Origin: an uncultured Ruminococcus sp.
GTDB taxonomy: Bacteria > Bacillota > Clostridia > Oscillospirales > Acutalibacteraceae
NCBI GenBank assembly: GCA_902785365.1
Contig: CACZYC010000020.1
Coordinates: forward strand, 1 to 64,000
Reading direction: 5' to 3'
DNA: 64,000 bases
The notes below the pieces were generated by a model. That model ran no database searches, had not been told where the DNA came from, and saw only the letters and a program-made list of their open reading frames with translations. This document shows, in pieces, positions 36,509 through 45,964 of this stretch (positions are counted from its first letter, which is position 1; each line of letters opens with the position of its first letter). A program made the translations under genes and the position numbers.

Positions 36509-37490
36509 TTTTAACAATATCCGAGCCGTCGTCGGGGATAACCGCCTCAATCGCCGTAATGGCAACCTCGCACATATCCTCGGCGGGTTCCTTTGTAGTG
36601 ATTCTTTGCGCCCAAAGTCCGGGAGCCGCTATAATTCGAGTAAACTTGTTATCGTGCTTTCCGCAGAACTTGATGAGCTCATATCCCAGCGCTATGGTGA
36701 GCGGCAGGAGCAGAATCTTGAATACAGGTCTGAGGACAGCAACACCGAACGGGGCGTGCGGGATAAACAGACCGATGATGATACCGACCAGCAGGCTCAG
36801 AAGAATGAAGCTTGTACCGCAGCGGGGGTGGAAACGACGCTGTTTCTTGACGTTTTCAACTGTGAGTTCCAGCTCGTTTTCATAGCAGAAAATCGCTTTG
36901 TGCTCCGCGCCGTGATACTGGAAAACACGCTTCATATCCGGGAATTGCGACACGATAAGAATATAGCTTATGAAAATAACGATTTTAAGCAAACCCTCGA
37001 TAACGGATTGCCAGAATCTTACCTCCGCTCCGCCCTTGTTAATGGCGGGGATTACAAGTCCGAACAGGTTGAATATCCATGTCGGCAGGAAGAAAAACAG
37101 GAGAACCGCCAAAGCTATGCCGAGAACGGAAGAGAAAATCATCAGGATTTTCATAAACTTGTCGCCGAGTTTTTCGTCAATCCATTTCTCAAATTTGCTT
37201 GGTTCTTCTTCCTCGATCGCGCCCGCTTCCATCGCCTTGTCAGCCGAGAGCATGAGGCTCTTGTAGCTCAGACGCATTGAGTCAATCATTCCCGCTACTC
37301 CGCGGAAGAAAGGAACTTTCCATATTTTTGACTTTGAAGCGAGAAAGTTCATTTTTACATCTTCTGTATATATACTGTCTTCACCTGTGCGTACCGCAAC
37401 CGTGGTTTTTTTGGGGCCGCGCATCATAATGCCTTCGATAAGGGCGCTGCCGCCGATAGATGTAATTTTTTTAGTTTGTGTTTTACTCAT
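36495..37490 (-). CDS. DUF1385 family membrane protein
   Basis: A 331-residue protein with the family N-terminal signature IGGSALIEGIMMRGPKKTTVAVR, about four membrane helices and the conserved YHGAEHKAIFCYE and RFHPRCGTSFI segments. His, Glu and Cys residues in the last two could bind metal. DUF1385 genes commonly stand next to prmC and rpmE/prfA in Firmicutes; the function is unknown. It lies 26 bases after the histidine kinase gene and overlaps prmC. Confidence 0.92.
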   Translation of the reverse strand: MSKTQTKKITSIGGSALIEGIMMRGPKKTTVAVRTGEDSIYTEDVKMNFLASKSKIWKVPFFRGVAGMIDSMRLSYKSLMLSADKAMEAGAIEEEEPSKFEKWIDEKLGDKFMKILMIFSSVLGIALAVLLFFFLPTWIFNLFGLVIPAINKGGAEVRFWQSVIEGLLKIVIFISYILIVSQFPDMKRVFQYHGAEHKAIFCYENELELTVENVKKQRRFHPRCGTSFILLSLLVGIIIGLFIPHAPFGVAVLRPVFKILLLPLTIALGYELIKFCGKHDNKFTRIIAAPGLWAQRITTKEPAEDMCEVAITAIEAVIPDDGSDIVKNGCC

Positions 37491-37516
37491 AAAATACCTT
37501 GAATACCTTTTCCAAA

Positions 37517-38956
37517 TTAATTTGAATTCTCCGATGTGAGAACAGGGAGGGTGATAGTTACCGTTGTGCCTACACCCACGCCCGACTCGATGTCAAGCGT
37601 ACCCTTGTGCAGTCCTACGATTTCGTCGGCAACGGCAAGCCCGATTCCCGAGCCGTTCACCTTCTGGTTTGCCTTGTAGAACTTTTCTTTTACCTTCGGT
37701 AAATCTTCCGCCGAAATACCGCATCCCGTGTCCGTTACGATTATCGAGATGTTGTCGGGGTCTGTGTCGGCGTTGTATTTGACCTCAATAGCTACAACTC
37801 CGTCCTCGGGAGTGTACTTGAGGGCGTTGTCTATAATATTGATGAATACCTGCTTGAGCCTGTTGCGGTCGCCGTATACCGCGGGGTAAACAACGTCGGG
37901 CTCGTCATAGAGCAGGTGCTTGTTCTCGCTGACCGCGCGGTCTCGGAGCATATATATAACCTCGTCCAGCTCCGCGAGAATGTCCAGCTTTTCGTTGAGC
38001 AGAACCATTCGTCCCGTCTGAATACGGGAGAAGTCCAGAAGCTCCTCAACAATACCCGTCAGTCGGGTACTTTCGTTGATTATGACGCTCATACCTTTGT
38101 CGAAAGTTTTTCGGTCAAGCTTGCGTCGGCTGGAAAGCTGCATTGTTTCAGCCCAGCCCTTGATTGCCGTAAGCGGAGTTCTCAACTCGTGAGAAACTCG
38201 GGAGATAAAGTCGTTCTTCATCTGCTCGGTGGCTTCAAGGTCGTTCGCCATATCGGTAAACGCGTCGCACAAATCACCGATTTCATCGTCGTTGTGTTTT
38301 TCAATTTTGGTACTGAAGTCGCCGTGGGCGATTTTGTTGGCGGTTTCACTGAGCTCGCGTACGGGAGTGACTATTGAGCGCACAAAGTATGAGCCTGTCA
38401 GCGCTGTAAGGAACAGAATTATAAGTCCTGTGAAGATGATCAGCGCGGAGTAGATTACAACAGTGTTGTTGACGTGGTCAACCGAAACAACATATCTGAT
38501 TGCTCCGATAGTGTTTCCGTTGTGGCTGGTTATCACCTGGGTATAGGAGGTTATCGCCTCGCCCGAATCCAGACTGCCGTGATAGAAGGCCGAGCCGTCC
38601 TCTGACTTTTTTGCCTGGTCGAAGTCAGGCATATTCTCGCTCTTGTCATAGGAAAAGCCCGTCGAAGTGAGAATAATACGTCCCGAGGAATTAATCGCCA
38701 TAACCTCAATGTTTTCCTTGTGGTGGAAATTCTCAACATAGTCCTTGGCGCCCGCGTCGAATGTGGAGGAGTTGTCGGTCTTATAATCCTCAAAAACCGA
38801 CAAAAGCTCTTTCGATACAGACGAAAGCTCACGTTCAACCTCGCTGTTAAAAAGGTGGACGATAGCAAAGATAAGACCCGTAACGATGAGACTTATTATT
38901 ATGAATATGACAAGCATTGTGCTCAGAACCCATCGCCTGGTTATACCCTTAAACAA
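37517..38956 (-). CDS. Sensor histidine kinase
   Basis: A 479-residue membrane kinase. Two membrane helices (about 11-35 and 165-190) flank an outer sensor domain of about 125 residues. Then come HAMP (about 191-243), HisKA with the phosphorylated His in ISRVSHELRTPL (His256), and a HATPase domain with N box (INIIDNALKYT), G1 (DTGCGI) and G2 (GSGIGLAVADE). The general type is PhoR/WalK. The start is TTG 38956 with AGGAAGGA about 9 bases upstream. Its partner response regulator is 35 bases upstream. The signal is unknown. Confidence 0.93.
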   Translation of the reverse strand: MFKGITRRWVLSTMLVIFIIISLIVTGLIFAIVHLFNSEVERELSSVSKELLSVFEDYKTDNSSTFDAGAKDYVENFHHKENIEVMAINSSGRIILTSTGFSYDKSENMPDFDQAKKSEDGSAFYHGSLDSGEAITSYTQVITSHNGNTIGAIRYVVSVDHVNNTVVIYSALIIFTGLIILFLTALTGSYFVRSIVTPVRELSETANKIAHGDFSTKIEKHNDDEIGDLCDAFTDMANDLEATEQMKNDFISRVSHELRTPLTAIKGWAETMQLSSRRKLDRKTFDKGMSVIINESTRLTGIVEELLDFSRIQTGRMVLLNEKLDILAELDEVIYMLRDRAVSENKHLLYDEPDVVYPAVYGDRNRLKQVFINIIDNALKYTPEDGVVAIEVKYNADTDPDNISIIVTDTGCGISAEDLPKVKEKFYKANQKVNGSGIGLAVADEIVGLHKGTLDIESGVGVGTTVTITLPVLTSENSN

Positions 38957-38991
38957 AGCGCGTCCTTCCTTTCGTAAAGCTTAAAGTTAAA

Positions 38992-39702
38992 TCAGGTAGC
39001 GGCTGTATCCCACTTGTAGCCGAGTCCCCATACAGTGACGATATACTTGGGGTTGGAGGGTTCATCCTCAACCTTCATACGAAGTCTGCGTATATTAACG
39101 TCGACGATTTTCTCCTCGCCTACATAAGCGTCGCCCCAAACGTGTCTGAGGATATCGGTTCGGTCGAGAGTCTCCCCGGGGTTGGAGAAGAAGTATTCCA
39201 TAATCTGGAACTCAACCTGAGTCAGCTCGATAGTCTCGCCGTTTTTGAGCAGAGTTCTGTTGCGGAGATTAAGGATGAAGTCGCCCGAATGGAGCTCCTC
39301 CTTGAAGTTGTTTTCGGCGTTAGCCTGAGCGAGCGAAACTCTCCTGTGCAAAGAGTCAACGCGCGCCAGAAGCTCGGAAGGGGAGAACGGCTTCGAAACA
39401 TAGTCGTCGGCGCCGAGCATAAGACCTGTTACCTTATCCATTTCCTGAGTTTTGGCTGACAGCATAATAATGCCCAGACCGCCGTTCTTTTGTCTGAGCT
39501 CCTTACATACCTGAAATCCGTCGATTCCCGGGAGCATTACGTCAAGAATAGCAACGTCAAAGTCGCCGCCGTTCTCGTCGTACTTCTGAAGCGCCGCTTC
39601 GCCGCTGTCGGCTTCGACAACCTCATAGCCCGCGCGCTGCATATTGATTACAACAAAATCGCGGATAGCGGCTTCGTCTTCGCATACAAGTACTTTTTTC
39701 AT
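38992..39702 (-). CDS. OmpR/PhoB family response regulator
   Basis: A 236-residue DNA-binding regulator. The receiver domain (1-118) has acidic pocket residues Glu8/Asp9, the phosphorylated Asp54 in AILDVMLPG, and Lys in YVSKPF. The winged-helix domain (about 135-232) ends with RRLRMKVEDEPSNPKYIVTVWGLGYKWD. It is paired with the following kinase gene. The preceding lipoprotein gene, 90 bases upstream, may belong to the same unit. Confidence 0.95.
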   Translation of the reverse strand: MKKVLVCEDEAAIRDFVVINMQRAGYEVVEADSGEAALQKYDENGGDFDVAILDVMLPGIDGFQVCKELRQKNGGLGIIMLSAKTQEMDKVTGLMLGADDYVSKPFSPSELLARVDSLHRRVSLAQANAENNFKEELHSGDFILNLRNRTLLKNGETIELTQVEFQIMEYFFSNPGETLDRTDILRHVWGDAYVGEEKIVDVNIRRLRMKVEDEPSNPKYIVTVWGLGYKWDTAAT

Positions 39703-39792
39703 AACAATTCCATAACCTTTCTGCCCACATATTATACGGAAGAAATGTTACAACCGAACCGTGGGCGGGAAAGGTGTAAGCTTCCGTATATA

Positions 39793-41100
39793 TTACGCGC
39801 CGATATCGCTCAGCGCAAAATTTTCCTTAACTAATTTGTCGTCGATATAGAGTACCGAACTTTCGCCTATCTTGTAGGCGTAAATATTTTGATTGTAGTT
39901 TTCCAGCGTGGAGTAGCCTTTCATTTTGTCAGGCGATGTTCCAACGTCAAAAACCTTTATCGTAAGCAGCAGACTGTTCTTTTTGTTTTTGTCAATGCTG
40001 TAAATCTCCATTGTCTTACTGTCGTCGGAGAGAGCGCCTACGGTTTTTCCCTTGAAATAATCGGGCAGTTCAAAGTAATAGCCATAGTCAAAGTTGTTCA
40101 TACAGCTCATATCCTCAATGAGCTTGTTTCTGCCGACGCTGAAGCTTCTCCAGCTTATAACCGGAGCGGCGTTCTCGGTGTCGGAGGCGTTTGACTCGGA
40201 GTTGATTACGGGAACCTCCACAATTTCGTCGTCGTCAATATCACGGCTGAGAACCGAGAACGAGCGGAACGTGATATTTTTGGATTTGCTCATAGTGTAC
40301 GGATAGTTTTCAAGCTCGCGCTCGCGCGAGTTGAAGTAGAGGATCTGAGTGACAAAACCGCCTTCTACAATTCCGTCCACAATAACGCCCGTGTTTTTGT
40401 CGTCAAGCTTTGAGGAAACTACGTTTTCGTAGGTGGTCACGCTCGAGTCCATAGAACACTGCGAGAGTGTGTACAATCTTTTTTTATCATAGTCAATGAG
40501 CTTGGCGGTAGCTTCCGACTCGGCGCTGGTCAGAGTAAGGGTGATAATCTCACTGCCGCCGTCGCTGTCAAAGTCGCCCGTTGTAAAAGCTGAGTAGTTG
40601 GTTTTGAACTTTACTTTGGACGCTTTGGATTTTCTGAAATTCAGGTTAAAGATGTTCAGCTCATTTACCTCTCCCGAGGTTGTAAATCCGACAAGAATAT
40701 CCTTAACGCCGTCAAAGTTATAGTCGGCAAAGCTTATGCAGTCTACATTGGTGTATTCGGTTTTAAAGTCAGAGCAGACTTTCCACTCTTTGTTTACAGC
40801 GCGCATAACGAGCATATGAACCGTCTCGTTGAGCTTGGTGCGGTAAAACGCTATCGCCTCATCGGTTTCATCGCCGTTCAAATCCTCGGTTATAATGGCG
40901 GAACGGTAATTACCGCTGTTGGGATATTTGAGCGAATAAGGTCCGCCCGCTGATTTTTCGATAAGCTTCTGTATAGCGGCTTCACGCCCCGTGTTTTTGG
41001 GAGGCTGAAGCAGGGTGTCGTCGTCAAAGCCTGTCGAACAACCGCACAGAGTTACGCACACTGCCAGAATTAAAAACAATAAAAAGCGTTTAGCCTTCAT
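39793..41100 (-). CDS. Lipoprotein with VCBS/FG-GAP-like repeats
   Basis: A 435-residue exported lipoprotein: signal peptide ending in the lipobox LCGC (Cys about 21). The mature part has repeated calcium-loop-like segments (TEDLNGDETDEAIAF, DYNFDGVKDILVGF, TGDFDSDGGSEIITL) of FG-GAP/VCBS beta-propeller type. The role is unknown. It lies 13 bases after trmB and upstream of the two-component genes, so it could sense or respond with them; that is inference from position only. Confidence 0.8.
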   Translation of the reverse strand: MKAKRFLLFLILAVCVTLCGCSTGFDDDTLLQPPKNTGREAAIQKLIEKSAGGPYSLKYPNSGNYRSAIITEDLNGDETDEAIAFYRTKLNETVHMLVMRAVNKEWKVCSDFKTEYTNVDCISFADYNFDGVKDILVGFTTSGEVNELNIFNLNFRKSKASKVKFKTNYSAFTTGDFDSDGGSEIITLTLTSAESEATAKLIDYDKKRLYTLSQCSMDSSVTTYENVVSSKLDDKNTGVIVDGIVEGGFVTQILYFNSRERELENYPYTMSKSKNITFRSFSVLSRDIDDDEIVEVPVINSESNASDTENAAPVISWRSFSVGRNKLIEDMSCMNNFDYGYYFELPDYFKGKTVGALSDDSKTMEIYSIDKNKKNSLLLTIKVFDVGTSPDKMKGYSTLENYNQNIYAYKIGESSVLYIDDKLVKENFALSDIGA

Positions 41101-41113
41101 AGCTGTCCTTTCT

Positions 41114-41782
41114 TCAGGGTTGCTTTACTGTTGCTGTCAGATACTTTATTTTTATACCTTCGCTCGAGAACATTTTTTCATGTTCCGTCATGGGTGTGGT
41201 ATCGGGGTCAATGTCGCTTGAGTGTAAGTCGCGGCATATTTTCGTTATGTTATAGTTTTCCTGTTTGAAATATTCTATACTTTCCGAGAAGAGCTGATCG
41301 TCGTCGGTTTTGAAATGAATCTCATCCCCGCCCGTAAGAAGCTCGCGGTACATTCTGAGTTTTGTCGGATAGGTCAGACGGCGCTTCTTGTGCTTCGGCT
41401 TCGGCCACGGGTTGCAGAAGTTAATGTAAATCCTGCTTATGTTGTCCTCGGGAGCGATAATGTCACCGAGCATATCAACGTTGTAGCGTATAAGCGCTAT
41501 GTTGTCGATTTCGCGTCCGCTGTTTTCAAACAGCTTTACGATGTTACGCCTGCCTACTCCAAGCATATCGAGTTTTATGTCGACAGCCAGAAAGTTTATT
41601 TCGGGATGGAGTAGAGCCATTTGTCCCACAAAGGAACCTTTGCCGCAGCCGACCTCCAGCATTATGGGCTTGTCGTTGCCGAAATACGTGTTCCATTTTC
41701 CGCGGTATTCCTTTGGTTCAGCCGCGAAAAAATCGCATACGCTGAGTTCGGGCTCAGCCCATTTCTTTTTTCTTATTCTCAA
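41114..41782 (-). CDS. trmB: tRNA (guanine-N7)-methyltransferase
   Basis: Adds m7G at position 46 of the tRNA variable loop. The 222-residue protein has the SAM-binding LEVGCGKGSFVGQMA, the acidic FLAVDIKLDMLGVGRRN, the family signature INFCNPWPKPKHKKRRL and FKTDDDQLFSES. It is the first gene of the probable trmB-lipoprotein-regulator-kinase-DUF1385-prmC unit and has a predicted promoter about 80 bases upstream. Confidence 0.96.
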   Translation of the reverse strand: MRIRKKKWAEPELSVCDFFAAEPKEYRGKWNTYFGNDKPIMLEVGCGKGSFVGQMALLHPEINFLAVDIKLDMLGVGRRNIVKLFENSGREIDNIALIRYNVDMLGDIIAPEDNISRIYINFCNPWPKPKHKKRRLTYPTKLRMYRELLTGGDEIHFKTDDDQLFSESIEYFKQENYNITKICRDLHSSDIDPDTTPMTEHEKMFSSEGIKIKYLTATVKQP

Positions 41783-41808
41783 TAAAATCTAACCTTATTC
41801 TTTACTTA

Positions 41809-41839
41809 CGGTCACTGATCACTGACTGTTGACCACTAA
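41809..41839. repeat. Heptamer array in the trmB leader
   Basis: Four degenerate TCACTGA/TGACTGT/TGACCAC-type units between the predicted trmB promoter and its start codon. The remainder of 41840-42020 is AT-rich with no recognisable gene. Confidence 0.7.
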
Positions 41840-41858
41840 ACATAACTATACATCAAAC

Positions 41859-41887
41859 ATTATAACAAATTTAAATCAATAATGCAA
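41859..41887 (-). promoter_or_regulatory. Predicted promoter of trmB
   Basis: On the minus strand, TTGCAT (41887-41882), a 17-base spacer and TATAAT (41864-41859). Confidence 0.55.
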
Positions 41888-42023
41888 TCTTTATTTTACA
41901 GTTTTTACAAAAGGCTGTTATTATTCTTTTAAAGATTAAAAACCTGTAAAAATAGTAACGATAATTCTAAAAACGCATTAAAAATCGCAAAAAGAGTTAC
42001 AAAAATATATAAATGGGCTCCTG

Positions 42024-42052
42024 TTGACAAAACAGCGTTTTTTAATTAAAAT
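42024..42052 (+). promoter_or_regulatory. Promoter of the second zinc-ribbon gene
   Basis: A perfect TTGACA (42024-42029), a 17-base spacer and TAAAAT (42047-42052), 51 bases before the start codon. Confidence 0.75.
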
Positions 42053-42103
42053 TGATGTATGGTATTTCATATATCAAAAATATAAAAGATAGAGGGTATG
42101 AAA

Positions 42104-43531
42104 ATGGCATTTTGCACTAAATGCGGAACAGAAATTCCCGAAGGCAGCAAGTTCTGCCCCGGGTGTGGAGCAAAGATTGAAGCGGCCGCCGCTGAACAGG
42201 TACGGGAGCCCGCTCCCGAAGTCAACGCAGAGCCCGCAGAGCAGGTACAGGAAGTTGCTCCTGAGGCAAAATCGGAACCTCAGCCTGTTCCCGTTCAGCC
42301 TGAGCCCCAACCCGCTCCTCAAGAGGATATCACCGCTCAGCCCAAGAAAAAATCAAACATTAAACTCTGGGTGATTCTCGGAGCGGCGTGCGCGGCGGTA
42401 ATCGCTTTTATTATTGTTTTCTTCACGGCGATTCTTCCCGAGATTACCGCGCGCCATATCAATATGGGCGACTATGTTGAGGCGAAGTTCGGTTCTGATT
42501 ATTATGTTGACGGCCATATCAACGGTACGTTGAATCTCAACCTTGAGAAAGCCTACAAGGATACCGTAACGGCTGATAAGGGAATTACGTATAACGATTT
42601 CAGCAAGTTTTTCTCTGATTTCAGCTCTGAGTTCAAGAACAAGAAGTCGAGTGACGTTATCTCGGAAACAGTTCCTTTCGCCTCAATGTTCCGTGATATT
42701 GGTGAGCTGGAGAAAATTCTCGGGGTTAGGTTTGACAAAGACGCCGCCGCTGAAATAAAGCTTTCGGACGAGCTTAAAAAGAATAATGTATTGGTCGAAA
42801 AACCCGTAGAGACCGATTTCTTCAAATACATTGACAAGTGTTATTACAACACAGGTATCAAGCAGAAGGGCGTAAGTGTAGATATAGCCGAAAAGTCTTT
42901 TAAGTCTGACGGTTATACATTCAAGACCTACGGCTTCAGAGGCGAATACGGCTCAAAGACCTGTTATTTCTACATTTCAAAGGGCGCAAAGTCAATAACC
43001 TCCTTCGAAGTCAGCGCCAACAAGAGCACAGGCAAAAACGGCTCTAAAGTTACATTCAGCCTGATATACAGCGCTGACGAGAACGACAAGAACCTCCTTG
43101 CGGGTACTCCGTTTATCATCAAGAAAACTTCCAAGGAATATGAAATCAAATCGGAAAAAGGTCTCAGCCCCGCTCAGGCAAGGTCAAATATGCACATTAT
43201 CCGCAAGAGACTCAAAACTATGTATTCCACAAGCTCCTACAAGATGAATATTAACGGCATATATCTGCTCAGAGCAAAGGACAAGAACGCAAATACTGTT
43301 AATATGGTTGTTTCCCTTATCACCAAGAAGGGTTCGTCACGTTACAGCAGCGCGTATTATATTGCTGATATTATGAAGAACTGCCGCATTGATTCGCGCG
43401 AGAAGAAAGCCGCCGACAAGTTTAAGTACGAGTCGACAGACTATAAGTTTGAGAGCAAGAGCTTGGGTAAACTTTGGTCGTCGCTCAAAAATAAGTACGG
43501 CAGTGATTTTTCAATCAAAAAGGTCGGATAA
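42104..43531 (+). CDS. Zinc-ribbon single-pass membrane protein (second)
   Basis: A 475-residue protein with an N-terminal zinc ribbon (CTKCG, CPGCG), a Pro/Glu/Gln-rich linker (about 30-80), one membrane helix (about 87-110) and a large outer domain of about 360 residues. No known domain is visible in that outer part. It has the same layout as the gene at 22626 but a different outer domain. AGAGGG is 7 bases from ATG 42104, better than the ATG at 42098. It is a single gene with its own promoter and a shared terminator. Confidence 0.75.
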   Translation: MAFCTKCGTEIPEGSKFCPGCGAKIEAAAAEQVREPAPEVNAEPAEQVQEVAPEAKSEPQPVPVQPEPQPAPQEDITAQPKKKSNIKLWVILGAACAAVIAFIIVFFTAILPEITARHINMGDYVEAKFGSDYYVDGHINGTLNLNLEKAYKDTVTADKGITYNDFSKFFSDFSSEFKNKKSSDVISETVPFASMFRDIGELEKILGVRFDKDAAAEIKLSDELKKNNVLVEKPVETDFFKYIDKCYYNTGIKQKGVSVDIAEKSFKSDGYTFKTYGFRGEYGSKTCYFYISKGAKSITSFEVSANKSTGKNGSKVTFSLIYSADENDKNLLAGTPFIIKKTSKEYEIKSEKGLSPAQARSNMHIIRKRLKTMYSTSSYKMNINGIYLLRAKDKNANTVNMVVSLITKKGSSRYSSAYYIADIMKNCRIDSREKKAADKFKYESTDYKFESKSLGKLWSSLKNKYGSDFSIKKVG

Positions 43532-43542
43532 AACAGAATAAT

Positions 43543-43573
43543 AAAAAGGGCTGACCGAGTCAGCCCTTTTTGT
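43543..43573. terminator. Bidirectional terminator between the zinc-ribbon gene and khpA
   Basis: The stem AAAAAGGGCTGAC/GTCAGCCCTTTTT with a CGA loop, usable from both strands. Confidence 0.92.
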
Positions 43574-43598
43574 TTGCCTTATCAGGTATTTTAGACTA

Positions 43599-43832
43599 TT
43601 AGTCTATCTCTACCATAACCTTCTGCTCTGTTCTTACAGCGGCAGAACGCGCGATTGTACGGATAGCCTTGGCGATTCTGCCCTGCTTACCGATGATTCT
43701 TCCCATATCATCCTCGGCAACGTGGATGTGATATACAACTACATCTTCCTCGTTGGGAGCGTCTGCTGTAACCTCAACAGCGTCGGGATCTTCTACTAAA
43801 CCTTTAGCGATAATTGTAAGTAAATCTTTCAT
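43599..43832 (-). CDS. khpA: KH domain RNA-binding protein
   Basis: A 77-residue protein that is one KH domain, with the GxxG loop in RIIGKQGRIAKAIRTI. KhpA (YlqC) binds RNA, often together with KhpB, and influences cell division and envelope homeostasis in streptococci. It directly follows rpsP, the standard order in Firmicutes, and is the last gene of this transcript. Confidence 0.93.
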   Translation of the reverse strand: MKDLLTIIAKGLVEDPDAVEVTADAPNEEDVVVYHIHVAEDDMGRIIGKQGRIAKAIRTIARSAAVRTEQKVMVEID

Positions 43833-43880
43833 TTTTTGTTGTCCTTTCTGGAATACGTTTGTAAATTATTGATTGATTCT

Positions 43881-44126
43881 TTAATCAATGTAACCGTTCT
43901 TCTTGAGAAGAGCTTTAACTGTGTCTGTGGGCTGCGCGCCGTTGGCGATCCACTTTTTAACAGCCTCGCCGTCAACCTTGAACTCCGAGGGCTTCTTGAG
44001 AATATCGTAAGTGCCGATTTCCTCGATGAAACGACCGTCGCGGGGATATCTTGAATCCGCTACAACTACACGATAGTAGGGAGCTTTCTTGGCGCCCATT
44101 CTTCTGAGTCTGATTTTTACTGCCAT
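43881..44126 (-). CDS. rpsP: 30S ribosomal protein S16
   Basis: An 81-residue 30S subunit protein with the signature [20 protein letters not shown] and [13 protein letters not shown]. The ATG at 44126 is 6 bases after GGAGGTG. It lies between ffh and khpA. The usual downstream partners rimM and trmD are 14 kb away at 57868-59101. Confidence 0.97.
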   Translation of the reverse strand: MAVKIRLRRMGAKKAPYYRVVVADSRYPRDGRFIEEIGTYDILKKPSEFKVDGEAVKKWIANGAQPTDTVKALLKKNGYID

Positions 44127-44188
44127 AATTTCACCTCCAAAATTGAAATGATATATATTAACCAATTATAAACTGGGTTAATAACGGT

Positions 44189-45553
44189 TTAAAACCCGGG
44201 GAAGCCTCCGCCTGAGCCCATCATACCTTCCATTCCGGGAGGCATACGCATACGGCGTTTCTTGCCCTTTGAGTTGAACTGACGCATCATCTTCTGCATC
44301 TCTCTGAGCTGTTTTAAAAGTCTGTTGACTTCCTCGACGCTTCTGCCCGAGCCCGCGGCGATTCTGCGCTTGCGGCTGGGGTTGATGAGGTCGGGCTTGG
44401 CTCTTTCGGCGGGCGTCATCGAGAGGATAATAGCCTGCATCCAGTCAATTGCCCTGTCGTTGATGTCGGCGTCGTCAAGCTTGTTGCCCACACCGGGGAT
44501 TTTCGAGAGAATACCTTTGAGCGGACCCATCTTTTTAATCTGCCCAAACTGGTCGAGCAGGTCGTTGAAGTCCATCTTGTTCTGCATCATTTTCTTGGCG
44601 ACTTCTTCGGCTTTCTTTTCGTCAAGCTTTTGTTCTGCCTGTTCGATAAGTGTCAGCATATCGCCCATTCCGAGGATACGGCTCGCCATTCGGTCGGGGT
44701 GGAAGGGCTCGATGTCCTCGAGCTTCTCGCCCGTACCCGCGAACTTAATCGGACAGCCTGTGACTGCCTTGACAGACAGTGCCGCGCCGCCTCGGGTGTC
44801 ACCGTCGAGCTTGGTGATGATTGTGCCCGAAATATCAAGCAGCTCGTTGAAGCTCTTTGCCACGTTTACGGCGTCCTGACCTGTCATTGAGTCGATAACA
44901 AGCAGGATTTCGTCGGGGTTGACCGCGGCTTTGAGCTCTTTGAGCTCGTTCATCAGTTCCTCGTCTATATGCAGACGGCCCGCGGTGTCAAGAATAACAA
45001 CATCGTTGCCGTAGTCCTTGGCGTGCTTGATAGCCTCTTTGGCGATTTTGACGGGTTTATCCTGTCCCATCTCAAAAACGTGAACGCCCGCCTTGTCGCC
45101 GACAACCTTGAGCTGTTCGATAGCGGCGGGACGATAGACGTCACACGCTACGAGCAGGGGACGGTGGTTCTGGTTCTTGAGCATAAGGGCAAGTTTGCCG
45201 CTGTGAGTGGTTTTACCCGAACCCTGAAGACCGCACATCATAATGACCGTGGGGGGATTTGAGTTGAACTCAAGTCTTGATATCTCCGAGCCCATCAGGT
45301 TGGTGAGCTCCTCGTTTACGATTTTGATGACCATCTGAGCGGGGGTAAGGCTCTCCATAACATCCGAGCCCACAGCCCTCTCAGTCACCTTGTTGGTGAA
45401 CTCTTTAGCCACCTTATAGTTTACGTCCGCTTCAAGCAGAGCCAGGCGCACCTCGCGCATGGCTTCTTTAACGTCCGCCTCGCTTAATTTACCTTTGTTT
45501 TTAAGGCGTTTAAACGCACTCGAAAGCTTTTCCGAAAGTCCTTCAAATGCCAT
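44189..45553 (-). CDS. ffh: Signal recognition particle protein Ffh
   Basis: GTPase that binds signal sequences and 4.5S RNA and delivers ribosomes to FtsY at the membrane. The 454-residue protein has the N domain, G domain (GLQGSGKTTHSGKLA, DTAGR, TKLDGDTRGG) and the Met-rich M domain ending GMEGMMGSGGGFPGF. AGAGGTGG lies 5 bases before ATG 45553; a GTG three codons earlier is an alternative. Eleven bases separate it from ylxM. Confidence 0.98.
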   Translation of the reverse strand: MAFEGLSEKLSSAFKRLKNKGKLSEADVKEAMREVRLALLEADVNYKVAKEFTNKVTERAVGSDVMESLTPAQMVIKIVNEELTNLMGSEISRLEFNSNPPTVIMMCGLQGSGKTTHSGKLALMLKNQNHRPLLVACDVYRPAAIEQLKVVGDKAGVHVFEMGQDKPVKIAKEAIKHAKDYGNDVVILDTAGRLHIDEELMNELKELKAAVNPDEILLVIDSMTGQDAVNVAKSFNELLDISGTIITKLDGDTRGGAALSVKAVTGCPIKFAGTGEKLEDIEPFHPDRMASRILGMGDMLTLIEQAEQKLDEKKAEEVAKKMMQNKMDFNDLLDQFGQIKKMGPLKGILSKIPGVGNKLDDADINDRAIDWMQAIILSMTPAERAKPDLINPSRKRRIAAGSGRSVEEVNRLLKQLREMQKMMRQFNSKGKKRRMRMPPGMEGMMGSGGGFPGF

Positions 45554-45564
45554 AACCGCCACCT

Positions 45565-45903
45565 CTATTCATGTAAAGATTTCGCGGTGGAAATGATTTT
45601 GTCCACCGTCTTTGAGTTATAATCCGCTTTTAAGCTTTCCGCCAGAGCCTCAATCTCCTGAAGCCCCGACTCAACTTCTCCAAACCTTTTGTAAAGTCCC
45701 AGCTTTTCCTCGAAATTATAAAGCAGGGTTTCGCTCCTTTTTATACAGTCGCGCACGCCCTGGCGTGTAATCCCGAGCTCTTCGGCGATTTCCGAAAGCG
45801 ACAAATCATCGTTGTAATACAGTGTAACCGCCTGTCTCTGCTGCTCCTTGAGAAGCTGACCGTAAAAGTCATAAAGCAGGGAAATTTCAATGTTTTTTTC
45901 CAT
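45565..45903 (-). CDS. ylxM: YlxM family SRP-associated DNA-binding-like protein
   Basis: A 112-residue helical protein with a sigma-70 region-4-like helix-turn-helix (LSLSEIAEELGITRQGVRDCIKR). YlxM (UPF0122) stimulates SRP GTPases in streptococci, and its gene normally precedes ffh, as here. The ATG at 45903 is about 9 bases from AAAAGGTG. A GTG four codons upstream overlaps that site and is less likely. Confidence 0.92.
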   Translation of the reverse strand: MEKNIEISLLYDFYGQLLKEQQRQAVTLYYNDDLSLSEIAEELGITRQGVRDCIKRSETLLYNFEEKLGLYKRFGEVESGLQEIEALAESLKADYNSKTVDKIISTAKSLHE

Positions 45904-45964
45904 TGGAAGTATCACCTTTTAGATGTACTTTTAAGTGTAAAGGATTTTACTTTACAGCTATTGC

